Shown piece after piece: positions 23,703 to 31,464 of a DNA stretch of 31,464 nt. The stretch's first letter is position 1, and each line of letters opens with the position of its first letter. The position numbers and the translations under genes are program-made. Under the pieces are notes generated by a model. The model did not search any database and had not been told where the DNA came from. It was given only the letters and a program-made list of their open reading frames with translations. The stretch comes from Dialister sp. UBA7295. Its GTDB lineage: Bacteria; Bacillota; Negativicutes; Veillonellales; Dialisteraceae. The stretch is taken from the NCBI GenBank assembly GCA_002471975.1, contig DKQZ01000100.1:1-31464 (forward strand), in the 5' to 3' direction.

Positions 23703-24896
23703 TTAGTTTGCTTTCTTATAAGCCGTGTCTTTTATCAGCTTTTCCCATTGATTCCATATTTTATCAGGATTGTATTCTTTTTCAATATAATGTTTCCCGC
23801 ATTGGCCCATGGTTTCCCTCAGCTGCGGATTATCCATCAATTTCCTTAATGCTGCTGCAATAGCCGGTGTACTTCTTTTCACAAGAAATCCGGTATCCCG
23901 ATTCTGGATGATTTCATTAACTCCGGCACAATTCTCGCAGCCGATAACCGGTATTCCTGCTTCCATTGCCTCAGCAACCGCTAACCCAAACCCCTCTGCC
24001 TTGCTCAACAGACAGAATATATCACTTCTGGCATAAACATCATCCACATGATGGGTATTTCCGCCAAAGAGAATCCGATGTTCTAATCCTTTTCTCTTTA
24101 CCCATTTTTTCATTTCTCTTGCATACAACGTGCGATCGTTCCCCCAGAGTTCAAGATTCCAATTCCGGTATTCATCTGCCAAAGAGGCAAATACCTCTGC
24201 CAGTAATTTCTGTGATTTATTTGCATTTAATGTACCCACACAGGAAATGATATGTGATTCCTTCTTTATCCCTGGCTTTGCAGAACCTGCTGCTGGCATA
24301 ACTGCATTTCCTATCACACATGTCGGAAGCCCCGGGCAGAATCTCTTAACAACAGGAATACCCGATGGAAGAAGAATCTGTAAAACACTGCACCTGGAAA
24401 CTGCCTTCAATTCCTGTTTCGACAACAGCGGAAGCTGATTTTCAGGATGTGAATGCATCATTTCAATAATGGGGATATTCGTTTTCGCATCATCAATCAG
24501 ATACTTAGCCGTAGGAGCGGTGCAGGAAATAATAATATCAGGCTTACAGCTGTCTAAGAACGAACGTATAGCCGATCCATATTGCCTTCCTTTATATTTA
24601 GCATTAATCCCCTGCGCTGCCTTTTGACTGAAGAGCCTGGCCGCTTCCCGCAGAATTCGAAGATGATTAGGCAGCCTTTCTGAAATAACCTTACTTCCGT
24701 TTTTAAAAAGGATATTATACTGTTTTACCCTTTGATCCAAAGGGAAATAGGGTTCCCCTTCACACCAGTCTCTGTATATAATAGAAACTTCATGACCACG
24801 CGCAACAAGAGCATTGACCAGATTACAGGTAACCCGTTCAACACCTCCACACATATTGACCCAATTGGACCCTAAGTGTGCTACAAGGATTTTCAA
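23703..24896 (-). CDS. Family 4 glycosyltransferase, TTG start
   Basis: A 397-residue GT-B fold retaining glycosyltransferase (GT4, group 1). The N-terminal acceptor domain opens with KILVAHLGSNWVNMCGGVER; the C-terminal donor domain shows SCVGTLNANKSQ and the family Glu motif EGFGLAVAEAMEAGIPVIG, with NEII and DTGFLV after it. It transfers an unidentified sugar in the repeat-unit or core assembly. The start is TTG, with GGGGGAG 6 bases upstream and no better ATG. It shares its organisation with the GT4 at 26915-28078, and the two pairs GT4-GT2 in this operon suggest duplication of a two-gene block. Confidence 0.88.
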   Translation of the reverse strand: MKILVAHLGSNWVNMCGGVERVTCNLVNALVARGHEVSIIYRDWCEGEPYFPLDQRVKQYNILFKNGSKVISERLPNHLRILREAARLFSQKAAQGINAKYKGRQYGSAIRSFLDSCKPDIIISCTAPTAKYLIDDAKTNIPIIEMMHSHPENQLPLLSKQELKAVSRCSVLQILLPSGIPVVKRFCPGLPTCVIGNAVMPAAGSAKPGIKKESHIISCVGTLNANKSQKLLAEVFASLADEYRNWNLELWGNDRTLYAREMKKWVKRKGLEHRILFGGNTHHVDDVYARSDIFCLLSKAEGFGLAVAEAMEAGIPVIGCENCAGVNEIIQNRDTGFLVKRSTPAIAAALRKLMDNPQLRETMGQCGKHYIEKEYNPDKIWNQWEKLIKDTAYKKAN

Positions 24897-24921
24897 TTTT
24901 TACTCCCCCATTTCATTTACC

Positions 24922-25914
24922 CTATCGTCTCATGGCTCTACGCTTCTGCTGCCGGTCTACAATGATTCTTTGTATCTTCCCCAAAGGCCTCAGCCACAAG
25001 CTATTATGTAAAATCAGATATCTGCTGAATTGAACCAGCTGCTTCCCCTTCGTTCCAGTATGGTCCTGTAGAAAACTGATAATTTCCCCTTGTTCATAAT
25101 GACTCAGTTCATTTTCTCCAACATTCAGCATATACGCCCGAATTCCTGCTCTTAAGGCCTTGCGGGCACATTCTTCTACATAAAGAGGATTAAATACCCG
25201 CGCAACAGCTTCATGTTCTCTCCATGCCAGAAACTGCCCATATTTCAGACGGATATATTTAGCTCCTCCATTACTCATAATACTTCCCTTGTTTTCATGG
25301 CTGTAAAAATAAAGCGAATTCTTTGTAATCGCAATCTTTTTTGCCTGATAAAAAACACGGGGAGCCGTATACAAATCCTCCATCACCTGTCCTACGGGAT
25401 AACGGATACCATCCCAAAGCTTAAGCTTAAACAGCTTGGCACAGGAAAAGTTCGGAATCTGATTGCGAAGGATTGCCAGCTGTATGTCCGCTGTTGTCTT
25501 CAAATCCGGCCAATTATCCGAATCGCAATGGATATACCCATCCGGTTCTACGCGGCTGTGTCCACCCACTACGATATCCGCATCTTCTCCCCGGGCCATC
25601 GTATAGAGCGTCTGCAGGGCATATTCCGGTAAATAATCATCAGAATCTAAGAAATAAAAATACTCCGTATGTACTTCGTCCAGTCCTCGATTCCTGGTAG
25701 CACTGACACCTATATTCTTTTGATGAATAACTCGGATGCGTTTATCTTTTTCCGCATATGCGTCACAGATGTCCCCACATCTGTCCGGAGAGCCATCATC
25801 AATAAGAACAAGGTTCCATCCTGTAAATGTCTGATGAATCACGCTGTCAATACATCGATGGATGTACTTTTCAGCATCATATACCGGACAAATAACTGTA
25901 ATAGATGCCTTCAT
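24922..25914 (-). CDS. Family 2 glycosyltransferase
   Basis: A 330-residue GT2 enzyme with the GT-A N-terminal domain (ASITVICPVYDAEKYIHRC), DDGSPDRCG at about 41-49 and LDSDDYLPE near 94-102. The C-terminal third is helical and basic, ending RQQKRRAMRR, perhaps for membrane association. GGAGAG precedes the ATG; 25 bases separate it from the GT4 downstream. Sugar and acceptor are not known. Confidence 0.88.
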   Translation of the reverse strand: MKASITVICPVYDAEKYIHRCIDSVIHQTFTGWNLVLIDDGSPDRCGDICDAYAEKDKRIRVIHQKNIGVSATRNRGLDEVHTEYFYFLDSDDYLPEYALQTLYTMARGEDADIVVGGHSRVEPDGYIHCDSDNWPDLKTTADIQLAILRNQIPNFSCAKLFKLKLWDGIRYPVGQVMEDLYTAPRVFYQAKKIAITKNSLYFYSHENKGSIMSNGGAKYIRLKYGQFLAWREHEAVARVFNPLYVEECARKALRAGIRAYMLNVGENELSHYEQGEIISFLQDHTGTKGKQLVQFSRYLILHNSLWLRPLGKIQRIIVDRQQKRRAMRR

Positions 25915-25930
25915 AAATACTCTCCTGTTT

Positions 25931-26890
25931 TTATCTGGTATTTTTTAACTTATGTCTTACATATAACTCACAGATGAAATCAAACTTATTTCGAATAGCC
26001 CAGCTTAAGAACTTCTCCTTCTGTCTCCCTGAAATTGGCCGCTCCTTAGCCTTTGTTAAAAATCGGATAAGTTCTGCTTTATTTGAATCACTCAAATCCT
26101 TCAATTTTAAATCCAGGCAGTAGGATTTAACTGCGCAGGACAAAGCACGCTGTGCACAATAGTCAATGCTTTCAGGGTAATTCCTTTCACATACCCTCAG
26201 CCGGTTTCGCCACAACTGATAATTATCAAAATACCAGAAAGAGGACTTCCCATGGGTCACTGAATGAGGCGTATCATCTTGATAATAATACATAGGATCA
26301 GTAACTACGCCAACCTTCTGTGCATTCATGAACAGCTGCATGGCTATATCACCATCTTCTGCAGCATGAGCCATATCCATAGGATAATTAACCTTATCCC
26401 ATAATTTTTTCTGTGCACAGAACATCCATAAAACGCTGCATTTACTGAGGACTGAATCTCTTTTCCAATCAGAGAGCGGCTGCTCTTTCCAGATTTTGCG
26501 TTCCGTTTCCTTGCCATGGACATAAGTAATCGTACTCCACACAACGATATCCGCCTGTTCCCGGTCAATAACCTGCATGGCTCTTTCCAAGAGGTGCACA
26601 TCCGCATAATCATCTGCATCTACCCAAAAGAGATATTTCCCCTTTGCATTCTTCATGCCTGCATAACGAGCTGCAGTAACACCTTGGTTATCCTGATGAT
26701 AGACATGGAGCCTATGATCCCTGGATGCATATTCATCACAAATCGATCCGGACTTATCCGTGCTTCCATCATCAATAATCACTACTTCAAAATCTTTATA
26801 TGTTTGATGAATTACGCTGTCCAGACATCGGCGAATATATTTCTCCGCCTGATATACAGGAATAATAATAGATGCCATCAAATTTTCCAT
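25931..26890 (-). CDS. Family 2 glycosyltransferase
   Basis: A 319-residue GT2 enzyme: MASIIIPVYQAEKYIRRC at the N-terminus, DDGSTDKSG, and VDADDYAD in place of the commoner DSDDY. The C-terminal part is helical, with the tail ICELYVRHKLKN. It is a paralogue of the GT2 genes at 18945 and 24922. AAGGTAGG lies ahead of the ATG. Seventeen bases separate it from the next GT2, so they are co-transcribed. Donor and acceptor are unknown. Confidence 0.88.
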   Translation of the reverse strand: MENLMASIIIPVYQAEKYIRRCLDSVIHQTYKDFEVVIIDDGSTDKSGSICDEYASRDHRLHVYHQDNQGVTAARYAGMKNAKGKYLFWVDADDYADVHLLERAMQVIDREQADIVVWSTITYVHGKETERKIWKEQPLSDWKRDSVLSKCSVLWMFCAQKKLWDKVNYPMDMAHAAEDGDIAMQLFMNAQKVGVVTDPMYYYQDDTPHSVTHGKSSFWYFDNYQLWRNRLRVCERNYPESIDYCAQRALSCAVKSYCLDLKLKDLSDSNKAELIRFLTKAKERPISGRQKEKFLSWAIRNKFDFICELYVRHKLKNTR

Positions 26891-26914
26891 AATAACCTAC
26901 CTTATCAAAACCAA

Positions 26915-28078
26915 TTATTTGGATATTGTCGAATGCAAGATGTTTTCCCAGCGATTCCATATTTTATCTGGAGAAAATTTCTTCATATCCTCTTTAGCAT
27001 TTTTCCCCAGCCTAATGCGTAATGCCCTGTCACTCATCAAGGTAGATAGGACTTGTGCCAAAGAGTCAACTCCATCATCAGCTAACAAACCCGTTCTCTC
27101 GTCTTGGATAAGATCAGCACAAGCGGGGCAAGAACGATAGGCTGCAACCGGAAGCCCGACGCTCATTGCTTCTGTCAACGCCAGTCCAAATCCTTCAAAC
27201 GCACTGGGAAATGCAAATAAATCCGCTTCCAGGTACTTGTGCAGAACATCATGTGTTGTACCGCATAGAAAAACTCTTTTCTCTAAATGATTTTTGGAAA
27301 TCAAATGGGACAATTCTTTTTTGTAATCCTGATTCCCATCTCCCCAAAATTGTACATCCCACTGAGGAAACCTGTCAGCAATTCGAGCAAAGGCTTCAAT
27401 TAACAAATGCTGCCTTTTATGACTTTTGGCAAGCCTTCCTACATGCAGTATTGTATACCGTTGTCGTTCAACAGATAAATCAACAGACTGCGACACTGGA
27501 CTTACAATATTCGGAACCCATACGCAAGGAGTTCCCGGCAATTCTTTCTTCATGTACTCCATGAAACAGGGCAGAAGCACCTGAACCAAAGAGCTATTCG
27601 CAATTCCCGTCCTTTCTCTTTCCGAGGCGTTATGAAGTATCCTTTGTGGCTCATTATGCAGCATGTTAATAACAGGACAATCAGGTTTCGACGCATACAC
27701 GAATCCGCTGGATGTGTAATACTGATTGAGTATGACATCCGGATGAAACTCATGATATACCTCTCTCAAAGATGGAATAATAAAGGGATCACGATACCTT
27801 TCATACCATGCTTCGACTCTGCCCCTGCATCTGGCCCATTCTCTTCCAATTTTAGTCAAAATAGGGATCTGTTCCGGTTCTCTCCTCCGCTCATAAATAT
27901 TGAATAACTGTACATTATCATCTACCGTATAGTAAGGTTTTTCCCCGGAGTTATCATAAATCACTATTGAGACAGTATGTCCACGTCTTGACATCTCATT
28001 AGCGAATTGGCACAAGACGCGTTCTAACCCTCCGGCAACACCTCCAATATTTCTAAGATGAACCATCATGATATTCAT
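26915..28078 (-). CDS. Family 4 glycosyltransferase
   Basis: A 387-residue GT-B glycosyltransferase of family 4. N-terminal MMVHLRNIGGVAGGLERVLC, a linker, then LHVGRLAKSHKRQ and the Glu motif EGFGLALTEAMSVGLPVA with ERTGLL following. Its ATG directly follows the TAA of the O-antigen ligase/polymerase gene without a gap, so translation is probably coupled. Specificity is unknown. Confidence 0.88.
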   Translation of the reverse strand: MNIMMVHLRNIGGVAGGLERVLCQFANEMSRRGHTVSIVIYDNSGEKPYYTVDDNVQLFNIYERRREPEQIPILTKIGREWARCRGRVEAWYERYRDPFIIPSLREVYHEFHPDVILNQYYTSSGFVYASKPDCPVINMLHNEPQRILHNASERERTGIANSSLVQVLLPCFMEYMKKELPGTPCVWVPNIVSPVSQSVDLSVERQRYTILHVGRLAKSHKRQHLLIEAFARIADRFPQWDVQFWGDGNQDYKKELSHLISKNHLEKRVFLCGTTHDVLHKYLEADLFAFPSAFEGFGLALTEAMSVGLPVAAYRSCPACADLIQDERTGLLADDGVDSLAQVLSTLMSDRALRIRLGKNAKEDMKKFSPDKIWNRWENILHSTISK

Positions 28079-29302
28079 TTAATGTTCTCTCCCTGTATGA
28101 AACGTACCAATAGCATATCCCAGCAATGCATAAAAGGGTATGCCCACTGTTTTATTTGTTAAAGTTGCGTCAATCATGCCCTCCATGATAAATGCAATAA
28201 AAACCGCCATCATCGGTATAGCTGACGTGATTCCATCTGATTCTATTGCTCTCTTCAGCAAAACATAAAGCATTGATAACACTAAGCATAAATATCCTAT
28301 ACCGCCTAATATACCGGCCCCGGACAAGAAATAAATCGGCATATTATGAGGAAAATAGTGGCCCATCTCGTGACCCTCTGCCGGGTGATAACGTTCGCTA
28401 TAATAATTTTCAGGCCATCTTCCGATGCCAACGCCTAATAACTTGTGATCCTCCCACATCTGCATACTGGATGACCACATCAGCTGCCGTTCGCCCAAAC
28501 CTCTGGTATTATGAACTGAACTATTTAATACAGCTCCTGTTCCTACAGCCAAAACCAGGCATAAAAAGACAACTGCCAGCTTTTGTCTGATGCCGAGTTG
28601 ATTTCTATGTACTAACGCATATATCAATGCTGTCACCACCAGTCCTGTAATCAGGCTGACTGCTGCCCCCCTGGAATCGGTAAGGAATAAGCACAAAAAA
28701 GACAACACTAGAATAAATGAAGCAAAGACCCTTTGTGACGTTGTTTTCGACCTATATAAAAAATATCCCACAAAGGGTATTGTCCATGCCAGCACAGAGC
28801 CAAAGGAATTTGGATGATTAAAAGAGCCCTGTATCCGCACCCCACCCGGATTATAAAGATTGTCGCCGATCAGTTGCGATTCGCCAAGAATAGCATTGGC
28901 TATGATAGCCAGAAATATGCCGACCGCTATTCCCTTATTAATATTGTAAGAGCCAGATAAAATAAAAAACACAAAGAAAGGGCAAGCATAAAGGAACCAC
29001 TCCACAGCTGTTTTCATACTTGATTTATCTCCTAACAATAAGCCGGATACCAGAAGCAAACCATAAAATATAAAAATACCTGCAATTAATATTTTCAAGT
29101 CCGTCCAATCCGTTCTACATATCCGTACGATTGCAATTCTATTTATGCGTCCATGCCAAACACAATATATCAAATATAAAAACGAAATAATCCAAAAATA
29201 TGAAACATAAGCCACAGAAAACCGCACATTCAAAATGAAAATTGATAAACCTGCCACCAGATTCGTGACAAAATAATAACAATTACGACTTGTGTTTTCC
29301 AT
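28079..29302 (-). CDS. O-antigen ligase/polymerase family membrane protein (Wzy/WaaL type)
   Basis: A 407-residue integral membrane protein with about ten or more hydrophobic segments and a periplasmic loop near residues 240-320, as in O-antigen polymerases and ligases. Visible family signatures are GSFNHPNSFGSVLAW, LTDSRGAAVSLITG, VGIGRWPENYY and HNMPIYFLSGAGILGG, the last typical of the Wzy_C/WaaL region. It would either polymerise lipid-linked repeat units or attach the glycan to the lipid core at the outer face of the inner membrane; sequence alone does not separate the two. The ATG has only a weak ribosome binding site and lies inside the small frame 29230-29430, so coupled translation is possible. 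Confidence 0.87.
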   Translation of the reverse strand: MENTSRNCYYFVTNLVAGLSIFILNVRFSVAYVSYFWIISFLYLIYCVWHGRINRIAIVRICRTDWTDLKILIAGIFIFYGLLLVSGLLLGDKSSMKTAVEWFLYACPFFVFFILSGSYNINKGIAVGIFLAIIANAILGESQLIGDNLYNPGGVRIQGSFNHPNSFGSVLAWTIPFVGYFLYRSKTTSQRVFASFILVLSFLCLFLTDSRGAAVSLITGLVVTALIYALVHRNQLGIRQKLAVVFLCLVLAVGTGAVLNSSVHNTRGLGERQLMWSSSMQMWEDHKLLGVGIGRWPENYYSERYHPAEGHEMGHYFPHNMPIYFLSGAGILGGIGYLCLVLSMLYVLLKRAIESDGITSAIPMMAVFIAFIMEGMIDATLTNKTVGIPFYALLGYAIGTFHTGREH

Positions 29303-29430
29303 AGCGCCACCACTTTATCCAAATTAGAGAATGTATCAATAGTATCATAAACTGCCAATACATCAGAATACGGCCTTTTCGGTGCCTGAAAACGCTTTAA
29401 AACCCAGTATTTCAGAGCTTTAATCATCAT
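29230..29430 (-). CDS. Possible small translationally coupled protein, 66 residues
   Basis: A short frame (MIKALKYWVLKRFQAPKRPYS onward) starting at tandem ATGs inside the end of the phosphoethanolamine transferase gene (AATGATGATTAA overlap) and running into the start of the ligase/polymerase gene. It bridges both neighbours, which would carry ribosomes across the 117-base gap and raise the poorly signalled next start. The first 43 residues, KR-rich then DKVVALWKTQ, are plausible coding; the hydrophobic end overlaps the next gene in another frame. It could also be chance or the remnant of an older gene. Confidence 0.35.
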   Translation of the reverse strand: MMIKALKYWVLKRFQAPKRPYSDVLAVYDTIDTFSNLDKVVALWKTQVVIVIILSRIWWQVYQFSF

Positions 29431-31225
29431 TACTCTGAGCTGGATCTTCTTTTATTCGAACATCACCGTATTTTGACACCGCTTTATCCCATGTCAGCCC
29501 ATACTTTGCAGAAGTTACATCATATTCTGCATTGTACGCATTATTTTCAGCCCCTAGAATACCACAGACCATATCAAAAACCAGATCATTCGTGAAAACA
29601 GCATCAGCATTCTTACGAAGGCCGCCTGCCACCACAGGATGATTAGCTGCATAGTCCTTAGAAAGATAGGCAAAGGCAGGAGATCGAATCATATCCCATG
29701 TGAAGTTTCCATCCCCATGGAATCGAACCATGTCTTCTCCATGGTCGCCAAAGTATACCATGGCCTGCAGATTCATATTATCTTTCGCATACTGATAAAT
29801 ATTCTTCAGCACTTCATCAGTATACTTAATACTGGAATCATAATCATTCACTTTTTCAGGCTGTCCCTCTACACGAACGCCTTCAAAATGCGGAGGCACG
29901 CGATCCCTGTAACGGTCATGGCTGCCTTCCAGATGAATGACGATAAACGGAGACCCGTCCTTAGGCAGCTCTTTCAGATAGTCCATGACTTTCATATCAT
30001 CGCCACCTGGATGAGTGGTGGTCATAGATTTTTTAGAAGCGCCAGAAACCAACGCCAATGACATATTCCCCGGAGCGGGGGCCTGGTTACTGATAAAATA
30101 GGTGTCATATCCGATATGATTTGCCACATCTGTCATAGTTATCATTTCATTTCTATCGCCCTCATTGTACTGATTGAGATTTGTCAGTGCCATGGACAGC
30201 GCTTTTTCAGTCAGAGGATAACAGGAATAGGTATTCTTCAGCAGATAGAAGTTATCATTATCTTTTTCTTTAGACAGCCAAGGCGTGGTTTCTGCCGGAT
30301 AATCGGGGTTGAAGGCTTTCATATGATCCCTGTTGGCACTTTCACCAATGACAACGATAACAGCGCCGGGAAATTTTTCCGGAGTTCCACCGACAAACCG
30401 GAACTTCTTTAAATTTTCATCATGCTTAGCCATGGCTGCTTTTGCCCCTACCAGATACTTGTGGGCCACATGGTAAGGCCATGCCGGGAAGATACGGGGA
30501 ATCCAGTGGGCTATGGTCACCAGCGCAGCTATAGTCAGTACTGCAATAATAACCTTTTTTACCAGTGCCGGAGATGTGACTCCTCTATCTTCATTGATTC
30601 TGCTCCCCTTGACAATGAGCCGTCCAATAAAAATCATATAGACCGCAAACAGTGCCAGTACCACTGCCAAGGAGCCAAAGCCCAAGTGGGACTGGAGGAA
30701 TTCCATGGCCTCATTCGAATTGGTAAGGAGCACGGAAATCATGTCAGTAGAAGTAAATCCGGCTCCAAAAATTTTATAATAGGTCATGTAGACAAAGACG
30801 CTGAGCGATAAATATCCAATCAGCAAAAAGTTGAAAATCCTAAGTAATGGCCTGATTTTCTGGCAGAGGGAACCTATATATTCCATCAAAAACGTGAGCA
30901 CTAAAACGGGCATAAGGGTAAGCACATCATTGTTGAGTGCCTCTACCCGAATACCCCAGTTTCCACCGGATTTTGCCTGGATATAAGAGAACGCGCCAAG
31001 CCAAAGATAAAAAATAACCAAGCCCGGCCGCCAGGAAGGATGAAAGAGGCTCCGTCCCGTTACCAACTGGGCGGCAAATACAAAAATCACGCCTGCCAAT
31101 GCATTACGCAGTCCATGATTCCAGTTGCCCAGATCTGTCACACCTACTGCCGGATACCATACATATAAAATGGCCATGGAAATCACGGCCAGCATAAAAT
31201 ATTTCCCTATATCTTTTACCTTCAT
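29420..31225 (-). CDS. Phosphoethanolamine transferase (EptA-type, sulfatase superfamily)
   Basis: A 601-residue inner-membrane enzyme. Five or so membrane spans fill residues 1-245, followed by a periplasmic alkaline-phosphatase/sulfatase-fold domain. Motifs match lipid A or core phosphoethanolamine transferases: VIGES at 292-296 (metal ligand Glu295), SCYPLTEKALSMAL with the candidate nucleophile Thr339, HLEGSH at 431-436, GDHGED at 493-498 and FHGDG at 502-506. It would move phosphoethanolamine from phosphatidylethanolamine to lipopolysaccharide or a surface glycan. The ATG at 31225 is chosen because GGGAGAG precedes it and the first membrane span starts there; the frame upstream to 31330 has no binding site. 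It leads the glycan operon. Confidence 0.88.
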   Translation of the reverse strand: MKVKDIGKYFMLAVISMAILYVWYPAVGVTDLGNWNHGLRNALAGVIFVFAAQLVTGRSLFHPSWRPGLVIFYLWLGAFSYIQAKSGGNWGIRVEALNNDVLTLMPVLVLTFLMEYIGSLCQKIRPLLRIFNFLLIGYLSLSVFVYMTYYKIFGAGFTSTDMISVLLTNSNEAMEFLQSHLGFGSLAVVLALFAVYMIFIGRLIVKGSRINEDRGVTSPALVKKVIIAVLTIAALVTIAHWIPRIFPAWPYHVAHKYLVGAKAAMAKHDENLKKFRFVGGTPEKFPGAVIVVIGESANRDHMKAFNPDYPAETTPWLSKEKDNDNFYLLKNTYSCYPLTEKALSMALTNLNQYNEGDRNEMITMTDVANHIGYDTYFISNQAPAPGNMSLALVSGASKKSMTTTHPGGDDMKVMDYLKELPKDGSPFIVIHLEGSHDRYRDRVPPHFEGVRVEGQPEKVNDYDSSIKYTDEVLKNIYQYAKDNMNLQAMVYFGDHGEDMVRFHGDGNFTWDMIRSPAFAYLSKDYAANHPVVAGGLRKNADAVFTNDLVFDMVCGILGAENNAYNAEYDVTSAKYGLTWDKAVSKYGDVRIKEDPAQSNDD

Positions 31226-31292
31226 AACTCTCTCCCATCTCATAATGCATCTGTTAGCAGGGATACGCCAACCCCTTATCCCCATAAGGAGT

Positions 31293-31322
31293 CTTATATT
31301 ACTCAAACTTCGCAGGTGCAAA
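31293..31322 (-). promoter_or_regulatory. Possible promoter of the glycan operon
   Basis: On the minus strand TTTGCA (31317-31322) and TATAAG (31293-31298) are 18 bases apart, about 70 bases before the start at 31225. A CCTTAT/ATAAGG hairpin follows in the leader (around 31275-31289). Confidence 0.35.
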
Positions 31323-31368
31323 ACACTCACAAAGCCTTGTAAAATCTAGATTCATGGCTAAATAAATA

Positions 31369-31436
31369 GCATGAGTCACACCAGTTTGGTATAATTAAGG
31401 TACCAATCAAAACATACGAAACTGGAGGCTCATGCT
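31369..31436 (+). promoter_or_regulatory. Stem-loop leader with -10 box before the edge gene
   Basis: AGCATGAG (31369) and CCAGTTT (31381) pair with AAACTGG (31419) and CTCATGCT (31429), enclosing a TATAAT (31390-31395). The long inverted repeat covers the ribosome binding site TGGAGG of the next gene and could limit its translation, or it may belong to the end of a mobile element. Confidence 0.55.
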
Positions 31437-31464
31437 ATGAATAGTATATCACAAACCACCCAGC
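31437..31464 (+). CDS. Start of a gene cut by the window edge
   Basis: ATG with TGGAGG 8 bases upstream, then NSISQTTQ up to the end of the window. Too short to identify. The inverted repeat just ahead and the opposite orientation to the glycan operon would fit an insertion-sequence transposase, but the nine residues do not prove it. Confidence 0.5.

Overview
The window most likely comes from a diderm Firmicute (Negativicutes, Dialister/Megasphaera-like); this is inference. Firmicute traits are strong AAGGAGG-type ribosome binding sites, a T-box leader and a DivIVA protein. An outer membrane is suggested by an EptA-type phosphoethanolamine transferase next to an O-antigen ligase/polymerase-like protein. 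Positions 1-11,000 are fairly GC-rich and hold ordinary metabolic genes separated by long, repeat-packed spacers. From about 11,350 the sequence turns mosaic, and from about 17,430 it is clearly more A+T-rich, as expected of a horizontally variable surface-glycan locus.

Layout. 1-2,400: a secreted orphan protein and a LarA-family protein (both minus strand), enclosed by inverted copies of an intergenic repeat. 2,400-3,400: repeats. 3,454-5,339: a two-gene unit, an M24 peptidase and type I 3-dehydroquinate dehydratase (aroD). 5,383-5,900: a hairpin element and a 69-bp tandem repeat. 5,977-6,696: divIVA. 6,740-8,030: repeats. 8,032-8,928: an isocitrate lyase/PEP mutase superfamily enzyme (minus). 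9,210-9,536: a perfect promoter and a tandem T-box leader (minus) with no obvious target gene. 9,737-10,735: a YitT-family membrane protein. 11,347-12,813: an AlbA_2/HATPase-type regulator-like protein.

13,200-18,630 is the most intriguing part. A two-gene defence-like cassette (AAA ATPase plus RloB/TOPRIM-like protein, AbiL/PARIS/OLD-like architecture) lies between two diverged direct copies of about 190 nt that look like a structured non-coding RNA gene with its own promoter and terminator. Outside these lie a 3' fragment of a UDP-glucose dehydrogenase gene on the left and an intact ugd on the right. A decayed 5' fragment of a further ugd copy lies at 18,371-18,630. An orphan membrane protein, apparently started at an ATA codon, sits between the intact ugd and the 5' fragment.

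18,746-31,225 is one long minus-strand glycan operon: phosphoethanolamine transferase, O-antigen ligase/polymerase, GT4, GT2, GT2, GT4, two paralogous PIG-L deacetylases, and a last GT2 with a G8 tract that puts its C-terminal part out of frame (candidate phase variation). With ugd supplying UDP-glucuronate, this set would build, deacetylate, polymerise or ligate, and decorate a surface polysaccharide. The right edge holds the first codons of another gene behind a stem-loop leader.

A striking window-wide feature is a family of intergenic elements. Each is a run of degenerate 7-9-mers (a different word in each element), then AAGGTGG or similar, a GC-rich hairpin and a T-rich tail. No tRNA, rRNA or CRISPR array was seen.
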